11,597 bases of DNA from Chloroflexota bacterium. GTDB taxonomy: Bacteria; Chloroflexota; Dehalococcoidia; DSTF01; RBG-16-68-14. Both the position numbers and the translations under genes were made by a program. Shown one piece after another: positions 1-6,643 of this stretch. The stretch is taken from NCBI GenBank assembly GCA_022563135.1, contig JADFNZ010000046.1:1-11597 (forward strand), given 5' to 3'. The notes under the pieces are model-generated. The model was not told the origin of the DNA. It worked only from the letters and a program-made list of their open reading frames with translations, and searched no databases. Numbering within the stretch: the first letter of the stretch is position 1; each line of letters starts with the position of its first letter.

Positions 1-164
1 TGCACCTGGTCCTGGAGCTGGCTCGTCCAATTGAAGCCGGCCGCGCCTTCGATGTGGCCCTCATCGTAGGCCGTGGTGTCGACGTCGACCTCGATCAGCT
101 TCACGTTGCTCAGGTTGTCGGCCACCCACTGCGTCGTGACCAGAACTTCGTCTCGTGCGGTCAT
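1..164 (-). CDS. Thiosulfate sulfurtransferase (rhodanese), N-terminal part, cut by the window edge
   Basis: Starts at ATG 164-162 and runs off the left edge with no stop; about 54 residues are visible. The reading MTARDEVLVTTQWVADNL, then an EVDVDTTAYDEGHIEGA segment and an LQDQV segment, matches the start of the first rhodanese domain of two-domain thiosulfate sulfurtransferases such as mycobacterial CysA2/CysA3 and SseA. The catalytic cysteine would lie in the second domain, outside the window. A strong ribosome site, AAGGAGGA at 177-170, sits 5 bases before the ATG. It is the last gene of the sulfur cluster on this strand, 168 bases after cysM, with its own promoter. Family knowledge: these enzymes move sulfane sulfur from thiosulfate to a thiol acceptor. 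Inference: it may supply sulfur to the E1 at 1567-2694, which has no rhodanese domain of its own. Family call is confident; the partner is a guess. Confidence 0.85.
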   Translation of the reverse strand, partial: MTARDEVLVTTQWVADNLSNVKLIEVDVDTTAYDEGHIEGAAGFNWTSQLQDQV

Positions 165-280
165 CTTCGTCCTCCTTGCAAATGGAATGTGCTGCGCGCC
201 AATCCTCTGCGCGCGGCGAGCCTAGCCGCTGTGCGTGAGATCACACTGATGCGATGAAGTGGACCCCCCGTCCCTTTCGA

Positions 281-309
281 AATATAGGAAAGCCAGCGGA
301 AAAGGTCAA
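281..309 (-). promoter_or_regulatory. Sigma-70-type promoter of the sulfurtransferase gene
   Basis: On the minus strand, TTGACC (309-304) is followed after exactly 17 bases by TATATT (286-281). Both boxes are 5/6 matches to consensus. Transcription would start near 274, giving a leader of about 110 bases before the ATG at 164. The -10 box lies inside an inverted repeat CTTTC-N9-GAAAG. The leader holds a short palindrome GTGAGATCAC near 236-245 and paired GCGCGC stretches that could fold. Either could be a regulatory site, but neither matches an operator I can name. Confidence 0.65.
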
Positions 310-312
310 CAG

Positions 313-326
313 CCGGGTACGCCCGG
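313..326. terminator. Short GC hairpin just after cysM, doubtful terminator
   Basis: CCGGG (313-317), loop TACG, CCCGG (322-326) is a 5-bp stem 7-20 bases beyond the cysM stop codon. In the cysM direction it is followed by a mixed stretch with only one run of four T, which is also part of the downstream promoter. It may weakly end or slow cysM transcription, but it lacks a proper T-tract. Confidence 0.25.
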
Positions 327-332
327 GCCCGC

Positions 333-1268
333 CTACCACCAGACCTTGCCCTCGATGTCTTCCGTCAGCTCGTCGTAGTCTTTGCTCCAGAGCGAGGTGG
401 AGAGGTATTTCCAGCCGCCGTCGGCGAGCAGCAGCACGACGTTGCCGCTATCGAGCCGCTCCGCCACGCGCTGCGCCGTGCGCAGGACGGCGCCGGCCGA
501 GATGCCCGCGAAGATCCCCTCGGCCTCCGTCAGCTCCTTCGTTGCGGCGAACGAGGTGGGCGAATCGACGACGATCTTGCCGTCGAGGATCGATTCGTCC
601 AGCACCGGCGGGATGAAGCCCTCGTCCAAGCTGCGCAGGCCCTGTACGAGATCGCCGGGGTGGGGCACGCAGGCGACGACCTTCAGGTCCGGCCGCTGCT
701 CTTTCAGGTAGCGGCCGGCGCCCGTGAGCGTGCCGCCCGTGCCCAGGCCCGCGACGAAGACGTCTATGTCCGGCAGGTCGCGCAGGATCTCGGGGCCGGT
801 GGTCTCGTAGTGGGCGCGGGGGTTGGCCTCGTTGCCGTACTGGTAGAGCAGCAGGTAGTTCGGGTTGCCTGCGGCCATCTCCTGCGCGACGACGATCGAG
901 CCGTTCGTGCCCTTGATCCCCTCCGAGTAGGTGATCTCCGCCCCAAAGGCCTTCAGGAGCTGCGCGCGCTCCTCGCTCACGCTCTCCGGCATGACGACCT
1001 GCAGCCGGTAGCCCTTGATGCGGCAGATCATCGCCAGCGAGATGCCCGTGTTGCCGCTGGTGGGTTCGAGGATGACGCGGTCCGGGGTGATCTCGCCGGC
1101 CTTCTCCGCGTCCTCGATCATGTACTTGGCGATGCGGTCCTTGACCGAGCCGGTGGGGTTCTGCCCTTCGAGCTTGGCGAAGAAGCGGACGCCGGGCTTG
1201 GGGCTGAGCCGTCGCAGCTCCACCAGCGGCGTATTGCCGATCGCCTCGATCAGGTTCTGGTAGAGCAC
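333..1268 (-). CDS. cysM: CysM-type cysteine synthase, probably O-phosphoserine / CysO-thiocarboxylate dependent
   Basis: 311 residues in PLP fold-type II. NPTGSVKDR holds the Schiff-base lysine (Lys43). TSGNTG (70-75) is the substrate loop and GTGGT (176-180) binds the PLP phosphate. By eye it is closer to mycobacterial CysM than to CysK: LYQYGN (141-146), the LRSLDEGF stretch, EGIFAGIS, GWKYLST, and a C-terminus ending EGKVWW where the mycobacterial protein ends EGQLWA. Arg212 sits where mycobacterial Arg220 reads the phosphate of O-phosphoserine. In that family CysM joins O-phosphoserine-derived aminoacrylate to sulfur carried on the CysO C-terminus; the CysO-like gene lies directly upstream, 11 bases away. 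The start is GTG (1268-1266), with no clear ribosome site, so translation probably couples to cysO. Use of O-phosphoserine is inferred, not shown. Confidence 0.9.
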   Translation of the reverse strand: MLYQNLIEAIGNTPLVELRRLSPKPGVRFFAKLEGQNPTGSVKDRIAKYMIEDAEKAGEITPDRVILEPTSGNTGISLAMICRIKGYRLQVVMPESVSEERAQLLKAFGAEITYSEGIKGTNGSIVVAQEMAAGNPNYLLLYQYGNEANPRAHYETTGPEILRDLPDIDVFVAGLGTGGTLTGAGRYLKEQRPDLKVVACVPHPGDLVQGLRSLDEGFIPPVLDESILDGKIVVDSPTSFAATKELTEAEGIFAGISAGAVLRTAQRVAERLDSGNVVLLLADGGWKYLSTSLWSKDYDELTEDIEGKVWW

Positions 1269-1279
1269 GGCCGTTGGCG

Positions 1280-1558
1280 TTAGGATGCGCCGCCGGCCAG
1301 CGCGGGCAGGATGGAGATCACGTCGCCGTCGCTCACGGGCGTCTCGAGCGACTTGAGGTAGCGGATGTCCTCATCGTTCAGGTAGATGTTGACGAAGCGG
1401 TGGAGCTGCCCGTCGTCGCCGCTGATCTGCGCCCGAAAGCCGGGGAAGCGCTCGTTCAGCTTCTCCAGCAGCTCGCCCACCGTACGGCCATCCTCTTCGA
1501 CCGCTTTCGCTCCGACGAGCTTCTGGAGCGTGGATGCCATGCGTACTTCTACTGCCAT
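1280..1558 (-). CDS. cysO: CysO-like ubiquitin-fold sulfur carrier protein with Gly-Gly-Ala-Ser tail
   Basis: 92 residues with a MoaD/ThiS-type beta-grasp fold. The segment LHRFVNIYLNDEDIR (52-66) and the end ILPALAGG (83-90) closely resemble mycobacterial CysO. In the family the C-terminal glycine is adenylated by an E1-like enzyme, turned into a thiocarboxylate, and donates sulfur to CysM. Here Gly89-Gly90 is followed by Ala91-Ser92, so the conjugation end is masked and would need a peptidase. The start at ATG 1558 is chosen because AGGAG (1568-1564) precedes it; the open frame continues upstream to 1669, but that part lies inside the E1 gene. The ribosome site overlaps the stop codon of the upstream E1 gene (8-base gap), which suggests translational coupling. 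Molybdopterin or thiamine use is less likely given cysM next door. Confidence 0.88.
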   Translation of the reverse strand: MAVEVRMASTLQKLVGAKAVEEDGRTVGELLEKLNERFPGFRAQISGDDGQLHRFVNIYLNDEDIRYLKSLETPVSDGDVISILPALAGGAS

Positions 1559-1566
1559 TGAGTCTC

Positions 1567-2694
1567 CTATGCCTCCGCGCTCACGGCGGCCTGCACCGGG
1601 GCAGCGCCGCAGAACGCATCGTAGTCGATCAGCTCCGTGATCGACGGGTTGTCGCCGCAGACGACGCATTCCGGGTCGCGGCGGATCTTGAACTGGCGCA
1701 TCTCCACGTTGAGCGCGTCGATGATCAGGAGGCGGCCGTTGAGCGATTCGCCGATGCCCAGGATCAGCTTCAGCGTCTCGGTCGCCTGCATCGAGCCGAT
1801 GATGCCGCAGAGGGCGCCGAGCACACCGGCCTCCGCGCAGCTCGGCACCATGCCGGGGGGAGGCGGCGCGGGGAAGAGGCAGCGGTAGCAGCCCTTGCCG
1901 GGCAGATAGACCGTCGCCTGGCCTTCGAAGAGGAGGATGCTGCCGTCCACGAGCGGCTTCTTGAGGAAGACGCAGGTATCGTTCACGAGATAGCGCGCCG
2001 CGAAGTTGTCCGCGCCGTTGACGACGATGTCGTACTGGCCGACGATCTCCAGCGCGTTGTCCGAGGTGAGCGGCGCTTCGTGCGTCACCACGTTCACGTC
2101 CGGGTTGTAGCGGTTGAGCGTCTCCTTCGCGGAGACGACCTTCGGCCGGCCGACGTCCTCGGTCTGGTGGAGGATCTGGCGCTGCAGGTTCGAGAGGTCG
2201 ACGGTGTCGAAGTCGACGAGGCCGATCGTGCCGACGCCGGCGAGCGCAAGATAGACGGCCACCGGCGAGCCGAGTCCGCCCGCGCCGACGATGAGCACCT
2301 TCGATGCCATGATCTTGCGCTGTCCGGTGCTGCCCACCTGCGGCATGATGATGTGGCGCGAGTAGCGCGTCACCTGGTCCGGCGTGAGCGCCTTGGCCGG
2401 TGACGCGCCGTCGCCGTCCGCGCCGCCCGCGATGGCCGGGATGATCGCGATCTGGTCGCCCGTGGCGAGCGGCGTGCTGTCGCCCTCCAGGCTGTTGATC
2501 TCCTGATTGTTCACGTAGATGTTGATGTGGTTGGGGATCTCGTGCTGGCTGCTGTAGATCAGGTCGTGCACGCCGGGGAACCGCTCGTCGAGGTTGTCCA
2601 GCACCTCGGCGACAGTGGCGCCTTCCACCTCCACGTACTGGCGATTGCCAGTCATCCTACGCAACGCGTTGGGTATGTACACAGTGACGGTCAT
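1567..2694 (-). CDS. moeB: Fusion of MoaD/ThiS-like sulfur carrier and MoeB/ThiF-like E1 adenylyltransferase
   Basis: 375 residues. Residues 1-91 are a complete ubiquitin-fold carrier (NHINIYVNNQEIN at 55-67, ending IIPAIAGG). A linker of about 16 residues follows, then a full E1-like domain (about 108-375). E1 marks: nucleotide loop GAGGLG (137-142), DFD (161-163), NLQRQ (169-173), NGADNF (226-231), a cysteine in PSCAEAG (Cys286) at the usual active-site place, and zinc pairs Cys269-x2-Cys272 and Cys343-x2-Cys346. It ends soon after LIDYDAFCG, where MoeB-rhodanese fusions go on into a rhodanese domain. The likely job is ATP-driven adenylation of the carrier C-terminus before sulfur loading, most obviously for CysO downstream. 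ATG 2694 is preferred over ATG 2721 because GGAGGAA (2707-2701) sits 6 bases before it. The buried Gly90-Gly91 of the fused carrier is unusual. Confidence 0.9.
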   Translation of the reverse strand: MTVTVYIPNALRRMTGNRQYVEVEGATVAEVLDNLDERFPGVHDLIYSSQHEIPNHINIYVNNQEINSLEGDSTPLATGDQIAIIPAIAGGADGDGASPAKALTPDQVTRYSRHIIMPQVGSTGQRKIMASKVLIVGAGGLGSPVAVYLALAGVGTIGLVDFDTVDLSNLQRQILHQTEDVGRPKVVSAKETLNRYNPDVNVVTHEAPLTSDNALEIVGQYDIVVNGADNFAARYLVNDTCVFLKKPLVDGSILLFEGQATVYLPGKGCYRCLFPAPPPPGMVPSCAEAGVLGALCGIIGSMQATETLKLILGIGESLNGRLLIIDALNVEMRQFKIRRDPECVVCGDNPSITELIDYDAFCGAAPVQAAVSAEA

Positions 2695-2739
2695 GGTCGC
2701 TTCCTCCGCGGGGCCTCTCATCTCCTTAACGTTCTCTCC

Positions 2740-3705
2740 TTACAGGTCGACACTCAGGTAACGCTCGCCGGTGTCCGGCAGTATCGTGACGATGCGCTTG
2801 CCCCGGCCCAGCTTCTCCGCCACCTGGAGCGACGCGAAGACGTTGCAGCCGCCCGATATTCCCACCAGCAGCCCTTCTTCCTTCGTCAGGCGGGCCGTCA
2901 TCGCGTAGGCGTCCTCATCCGCAACCGCGATGAGCTGGTCGTAGATCTCGCGGTTGAGCACGCTGGGTATGAAGCTTGCGCCGATACCTTGGATGCCGGT
3001 GAGGCCGGCCTTCCCACCCCCGAGCACCGGCGATCGCTCCGGCTCCACGGCGACGATGAGGATCTGCGGGTTGTGCTGCTTCAGCACCTCGCCTACGCCG
3101 GTGATCGTGCCGCCCGTGCCTACCGCGGCGACGAAGGCGTCGAGCTCGCCGCCGGTCGCCTTCAGCACCTCCTGGGCCGTCGTGCGCCGGTGGATCTCCG
3201 GATTGGCGGGGTTGTTGAACTGCTGTGGCATGAAGTAGCCGTGCTTCTCCTTCAGCTCCTGCGCCTGGTAGACGGCGCCGGACATGCCCTCGATGGCGGG
3301 CGTAAGAACAAGCTCCGAGCCGAAGCGGGTGAGGAGCTTTCGCCGCTCCAGGCTCATGTCGTCGGGCATAGTCAGGATTAGGCGGTAGCCCTTCACCGCC
3401 GCGACCATCGCCAGGCCGATGCCGGTGTTGCCGCTCGTCGGCTCAACGATCGTGTCGCCCGGCTTCAGCTCCCCGCGCGCCTCGGCGTCCTCGATCATGG
3501 CGAGCGCGATGCGGTCCTTGACGCTGCCGGCCGGGTTGTGCGACTCCAGCTTGGCGAGCACCTCCGCCGAGCCGTCCGGCACGACGCGGTGGAGCCGCAC
3601 CAGCGGCGTGTTGCCGACGAGATCGAGCGCGCTGTCGGCGATCTCCTCGCCCGCGCTGACGGAAGCCCGCAGGGCGCGCAGCTCAGATGTGGTAGCGTCC
3701 ACCAC
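2740..3705 (-). CDS. cysK: Cysteine synthase (O-acetylserine sulfhydrylase type)
   Basis: About 321 residues from GTG 3705. IADSALDLVGNTPLVRL opens the catalytic fold. NPAGSVKDR holds the PLP lysine (Lys63), TSGNTG is at 90-95, and GTGGT, GISGG and the CysK-style end LPDTGERYLSVDL follow. The family makes cysteine from O-acetylserine and sulfide. The open frame runs to 3819, but that would bury the end of the Rrf2 gene. GTG 3705, 10 bases after AAGGAG (3721-3716), gives a normal length and a 23-base overlap with the Rrf2 gene, implying coupling. A second GTG follows at once (3702). The gap to the E1 gene is 45 bases. Compared with the CysM gene it has QQFNNPANPEIH where CysM has LYQYGN, so the two probably use different substrates. 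Cystathionine beta-synthase activity cannot be excluded. The exact start is less certain than the family. Confidence 0.88.
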   Translation of the reverse strand: MVDATTSELRALRASVSAGEEIADSALDLVGNTPLVRLHRVVPDGSAEVLAKLESHNPAGSVKDRIALAMIEDAEARGELKPGDTIVEPTSGNTGIGLAMVAAVKGYRLILTMPDDMSLERRKLLTRFGSELVLTPAIEGMSGAVYQAQELKEKHGYFMPQQFNNPANPEIHRRTTAQEVLKATGGELDAFVAAVGTGGTITGVGEVLKQHNPQILIVAVEPERSPVLGGGKAGLTGIQGIGASFIPSVLNREIYDQLIAVADEDAYAMTARLTKEEGLLVGISGGCNVFASLQVAEKLGRGKRIVTILPDTGERYLSVDL

Positions 3706-4123
3706 TGTGTTGGTACTCCTTGTCCTTCGCTGCCAGATCGGCGATAGAGACGCTCTCGAGGATCTCGTGCGTGGCGTCGCGAATGCGGACCCAGACGTCG
3801 CGCTGGGCACAGCGGCCATCCTTCGAGCAGACTTCTGGGTCGTCCACGCAGGCGCTCGGCGCGATCGTTCCTTCCAGCGCCAGCATCGCCTCGCTCAGCT
3901 TCACTTCGCGCGGATCGCGGATGAGTGCGTGGCCGCCCTGCGGGCCGCGCACGCTGCGGATGATGCCGGCGCGCCGCAAGGTCGTGAGGAGCTGATCCAG
4001 GTAGGTCTCCGGGATCTTCTGGCGCGTCGCGATCTCCGCGCTTTGCACCGCCCCCTCGCCGTAGCGATGGGCCAGCTCAATGAGCGCGCGCACGCCGTAT
4101 TCGCCCTTAGTCGATACCTTCAT
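3683..4123 (-). CDS. Rrf2-family transcription regulator with three cysteines
   Basis: 146 residues. The N-terminus MKVSTKGEYGVRALIELA, the helix-turn-helix region around 26-60 (IPETYLDQLL; RSVRGPQGGHAL) and the KLSEAMLALEG stretch are typical of the Rrf2 family (IscR, NsrR, CymR). Cys92, Cys99 and Cys105 are spaced C-x6-C-x5-C, close to the C-x5-C-x5-C that holds an Fe-S cluster in IscR. CymR of Bacillus, the cysteine-metabolism member, has no such set. The gene heads the cysteine operon and overlaps cysK by 23 bases, so it is very likely a self-regulating controller of sulfur assimilation. Whether it senses Fe-S status, redox or a cysteine precursor cannot be read from the sequence. No strong ribosome site is seen before ATG 4123; this start matches the family's usual N-terminus. 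Confidence 0.9.
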   Translation of the reverse strand: MKVSTKGEYGVRALIELAHRYGEGAVQSAEIATRQKIPETYLDQLLTTLRRAGIIRSVRGPQGGHALIRDPREVKLSEAMLALEGTIAPSACVDDPEVCSKDGRCAQRDVWVRIRDATHEILESVSIADLAAKDKEYQHSGGRYHI

Positions 4124-4135
4124 GGTTGCTCGAAT

Positions 4136-4154
4136 GAATGTTTATCGAATTCCT
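4136..4154 (-). promoter_or_regulatory. Candidate operator in front of the Rrf2 gene
   Basis: Minus-strand AGGAATTCGATAAACATTC (4154-4136) lies 12 bases before the Rrf2 start codon, just downstream of the putative -10 box. Its left part, AGGAAT-TCGATA, matches the minus-strand element AGGAATCTCGATATTCCT in front of sir (9888-9871) apart from one missing C. It contains GAAT-N9-ATTC arms. This is a plausible autoregulatory Rrf2 site; it rests on two sequences only. Confidence 0.4.
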
Positions 4155-4164
4155 CAACAATCCT

Positions 4165-4173
4165 AGTGTACCA
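4165..4173 (-). promoter_or_regulatory. Extended -10 promoter candidate for the Rrf2-cysK-E1-cysO-cysM operon
   Basis: Minus-strand TGGTACACT (4173-4165) fits the extended -10 form TGnTAnnnT. The hexamer 17 bases upstream (GGCGAA) is a poor -35 box, as is common for extended -10 promoters. Transcription would start near 4158, 35 bases before the Rrf2 ATG. The 83-base gap after the permease has no convincing terminator, so read-through from the upstream operon is also possible. Confidence 0.4.
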
Positions 4174-4206
4174 CGGGCCAATCGCCCTTCGCCACGCTCA
4201 CGAATG

Positions 4207-5352
4207 CTACAGCACGAGCAGCACCCCCGGCACAATGAAGATCGCCGCGAGAAACGAGGCGAACGCTCGCCTGCTCGCCGTGAGCCGGTGCGCCAGGCTG
4301 AGGATCAATCGCTGGAACGGCTGATAGACGAACAGCAGCACCAGCGCGGAGACCGCGGCAGTGAGCACAAGCTGCGTCACAACGATCGTGACCGCTCGTG
4401 GCGTATCGAGCAAGACGGCCGCGAAGAGCGTATCGATGAACGTGGTGATGTTCGCGCCCATCACGTACGGCACGATGCCGTGACGCCGGACGACGCCTTT
4501 CAGGGAGAGCGGCACGAGTAGCGTGAGCGAGATGGAGACGGAGAGCGTCACCAGGGTGACGAGGCCGCCTATCGCGAACATGGTCAGGGGACGGTGAAAG
4601 AAGCCGAGCACGCGCTCCAGCCGCGGGCTGGGCGGATCCAGGTTGGGCAGCACCCGGTCGAAGAGCTGGAAGGAGGCGAGCAAGATGACGCCGCCCAGCG
4701 CGAACACGGCCAGGGCCGGCAGCACGTCGTCGAGCCGCTCCGCCGAGCCGCCGAAGACGTCGTCTACGAAGGTGGCGATGCCGGGCGGCGCGCCCGCGCT
4801 GACGCCGTCGAACCACCCCTGATCGAGCGCCAGCAGGCCGATGAGCAGCGAGGGGGTGTAGATGGTGAACGTGGTGAGCAGCGCGACGACGCCGATGTAG
4901 AGCCCGTCCGGGTTTCGCTGGTGACGGATGTAGTAGATGAAGCCGACGAAGAGCACCATGAAGGAGGCTCCGAAGCGAGAGCCGTTGATCATGGCGAAGC
5001 TCTCCGTGACGGAGATCGCGCCGCCGCTGAAGAGGCCCAGCGAGGTCGCCGCAACCGGCGAGCCGCTCAGCATCACGTAGGCGCCGAGCCAGCCGAAGCC
5101 GAAGAGGTTGAGCGGCCCGTCGGCCGAGAGTCGGTCCAGCAGCGTCGTCGCGCCGCCGGCGCCTGTCGTGAGCAGCTTGAGGGCGAGCACGAAGAGGCCG
5201 AGCGCGAGGATGACGTAGGGGATGCGCACGGCGCCCGCTCGGATCAGCGAGCGGGCAGCGCCTGCCGCGCGCGCCACGGCCGCCTCGCTCCGCTGCGCGC
5301 TCTCCTCTGCCGCGGGCGGAAGGACGCGTTCGGAGGTCCTAGGCGCCGCCAC
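4207..5352 (-). CDS. Na+/Pi-symporter-family membrane permease, probable sulfate transporter
   Basis: 381 residues. A cytoplasmic-looking tail of about 40 residues is followed by some eight or nine hydrophobic segments (about 44-65, 81-108, 127-143, 151-176, 208-230, 254-280, 299-312, 315-341, 364-381). Two related re-entrant-like motifs, [11 protein letters not shown] (97-107) and [11 protein letters not shown] (299-309), are separated by half the protein. They recall the inverted-repeat motifs of the Na+/phosphate cotransporter (NptA/SLC34-like) family, where GANIGTT-type loops line the substrate path. The start is GTG 5352, overlapping the sat stop by 14 bases and preceded by a GGGAGGG ribosome site, so it is coupled to sat. 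No ABC or SulP sulfate transporter is in the window, so context suggests this protein imports sulfate or exports a sulfur anion. Substrate is inferred only from position; phosphate remains possible. Confidence 0.7.
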   Translation of the reverse strand: MAAPRTSERVLPPAAEESAQRSEAAVARAAGAARSLIRAGAVRIPYVILALGLFVLALKLLTTGAGGATTLLDRLSADGPLNLFGFGWLGAYVMLSGSPVAATSLGLFSGGAISVTESFAMINGSRFGASFMVLFVGFIYYIRHQRNPDGLYIGVVALLTTFTIYTPSLLIGLLALDQGWFDGVSAGAPPGIATFVDDVFGGSAERLDDVLPALAVFALGGVILLASFQLFDRVLPNLDPPSPRLERVLGFFHRPLTMFAIGGLVTLVTLSVSISLTLLVPLSLKGVVRRHGIVPYVMGANITTFIDTLFAAVLLDTPRAVTIVVTQLVLTAAVSALVLLFVYQPFQRLILSLAHRLTASRRAFASFLAAIFIVPGVLLVL

Positions 5353-6529
5353 CGCTCCCTCCCGCTCCGGCCGGTTGCCGGGTCGCCTCGATCAGGACTT
5401 CGGCGACCTCCGGCCTCGTGAACTCGGCCGGCGGAATCTCGCCGGCGGCGAGCATCTCGCGCACGCGCGTGCCGGAGAGCGCCACGCGCTGCTCGGCGTC
5501 GTGCGGGCAGGACTTGCTGCTCGCCATGGAGCCGCAGGCGCGACAGAAGAAGGTGTGCTCGAAGAAGAGGGGCGTCACGCCGAGCTCGTCCGGCGAGAAC
5601 TGACCGAAGATCTGCTGGGCGTCGTAGGTGCCGTAGTAGCTGCCGACGCCGGCGTGATCGCGCCCGACGATGAAGTGCGAACAGCCGTAGTTCTTCCGCA
5701 CCAGGGCGTGGAAGATCGCCTCGCGCGGGCCGGCGTAGCGCATCGCCGCCGGCAGCACGGAGAGGAGCACGCGGTCGCTCGGGTAGTAGCCCGCGAGCAG
5801 CACCTCGTAGCAACGCATGCGCACGTCGGCGGGGATATCGCCCGGCTTCGTCTCGCCGACGAGTGGGTGCAACAGCAAGCCATCGACGATCTCGAGCGCG
5901 CACTTCTGGATGTACTCGTGGGCGCGGTGGACCGGGTTGCGCGTCTGAAAGCCGACGACCGTGCGCCAGCCGCGCTCCGCGAAGAGCGCGCGGGTCTGGG
6001 CGGGCGTCCGCTGATGGTCGGGGAACTGCGCGGGCGGCTGGCGAAAGCGCGTCACCTTGCCGCCGAGTAGCACGTCGCCCTGCCCGTACAGGGCGGCGAC
6101 GCCGGGGTGGGCGTCCTCCTTGGTGCGGTAGACCTGCTCGGCCTCGACCTGCTTGTCGTAGTCGAACCGCTCCTCAAGATCGAGCACCGCGATCGGCTCG
6201 CCGTCCTCGTCGACCAGCGCGACACGCTCTCCGTCGCTGAGCGACGCTGCCTCGTCGCGCGCGGCCGGCAGCGTCACGGGGAGCGACCAGACGTGGCCGT
6301 CCGGCAGGTGCATCTCATCGACGACCGCGCGATACTGGCGCTGGGTCATGAATCCTTCGAGCGGGCTGAAGCCGCCGATTGCGAGGAGCTCCAGGTCGGA
6401 GAGGGTGCGGCTGGAGAGGCGGATCGCCGGTAGGCTACGGGCCTCCTCTTGCAGCGCGGAGGCTTTCGCGCCGGTGACATCCCGGTCGATGAGCCTGCCG
6501 CCGTGTGGCGCGATGAGCTGGTCCTCCAT
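5339..6529 (-). CDS. sat: Sulfate adenylyltransferase (ATP sulfurylase)
   Basis: 396 residues, normal for the single-chain Sat family (not CysD/CysN). It makes adenosine 5'-phosphosulfate and pyrophosphate from ATP and sulfate. Visible marks: [10 protein letters not shown] near the N-terminus, [10 protein letters not shown] (195-204) with the nucleotide-binding HxxH, GRDHAGVG (289-296), a zinc set Cys329-x2-Cys332-x8-Cys341-x-His343, and SGTRVREML (352-360). The C-terminus ends with a Gly-rich tail and has no kinase domain. ATG 6529 is chosen over TTG 6559 because GGAAGGAAG lies about 8 bases before it and the family N-terminus fits. It follows cysC after a 114-base gap with no clear gene, terminator or promoter, and overlaps the permease gene by 14 bases. 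Confidence 0.95.
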   Translation of the reverse strand: MEDQLIAPHGGRLIDRDVTGAKASALQEEARSLPAIRLSSRTLSDLELLAIGGFSPLEGFMTQRQYRAVVDEMHLPDGHVWSLPVTLPAARDEAASLSDGERVALVDEDGEPIAVLDLEERFDYDKQVEAEQVYRTKEDAHPGVAALYGQGDVLLGGKVTRFRQPPAQFPDHQRTPAQTRALFAERGWRTVVGFQTRNPVHRAHEYIQKCALEIVDGLLLHPLVGETKPGDIPADVRMRCYEVLLAGYYPSDRVLLSVLPAAMRYAGPREAIFHALVRKNYGCSHFIVGRDHAGVGSYYGTYDAQQIFGQFSPDELGVTPLFFEHTFFCRACGSMASSKSCPHDAEQRVALSGTRVREMLAAGEIPPAEFTRPEVAEVLIEATRQPAGAGGSGGGA

Positions 6530-6643
6530 ACGTTCTCTTCCTTCCCCTTCCGTCCTCAACGAAACGAGCGCCTGAACGCTCCCTCCAAACTGAGGCCGAC
6601 CTCGATGGCCGGCCCCAGAGGAATCGTGTGGTCTGCTCGCGCG

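Noticed and set aside
254..1283. Plus-strand open frames opposite cysM (254-616, 382-711, 660-1283)
   Set aside because: They lie antisense to a well-recognised CysM; the protein text is Arg/Ala-rich or Val/Asp-rich without family motifs, as expected of a high-GC shadow frame.
1534..2403. Long plus-strand open frame of 289 codons
   Set aside because: It is fully antisense to the carrier-E1 gene and has no recognisable domain or ribosome site.
3706..3819. N-terminal extension of cysK up to 3819
   Set aside because: It would overlap the Rrf2 gene by 137 bases with a low-complexity sequence unlike any CysK start; GTG 3705 with AAGGAG upstream is better.
2527..4324. Plus-strand open frames 2527-3381 and 3419-4324
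   Set aside because: They mirror cysK and the Rrf2 gene and cross gene borders; no motif supports them.
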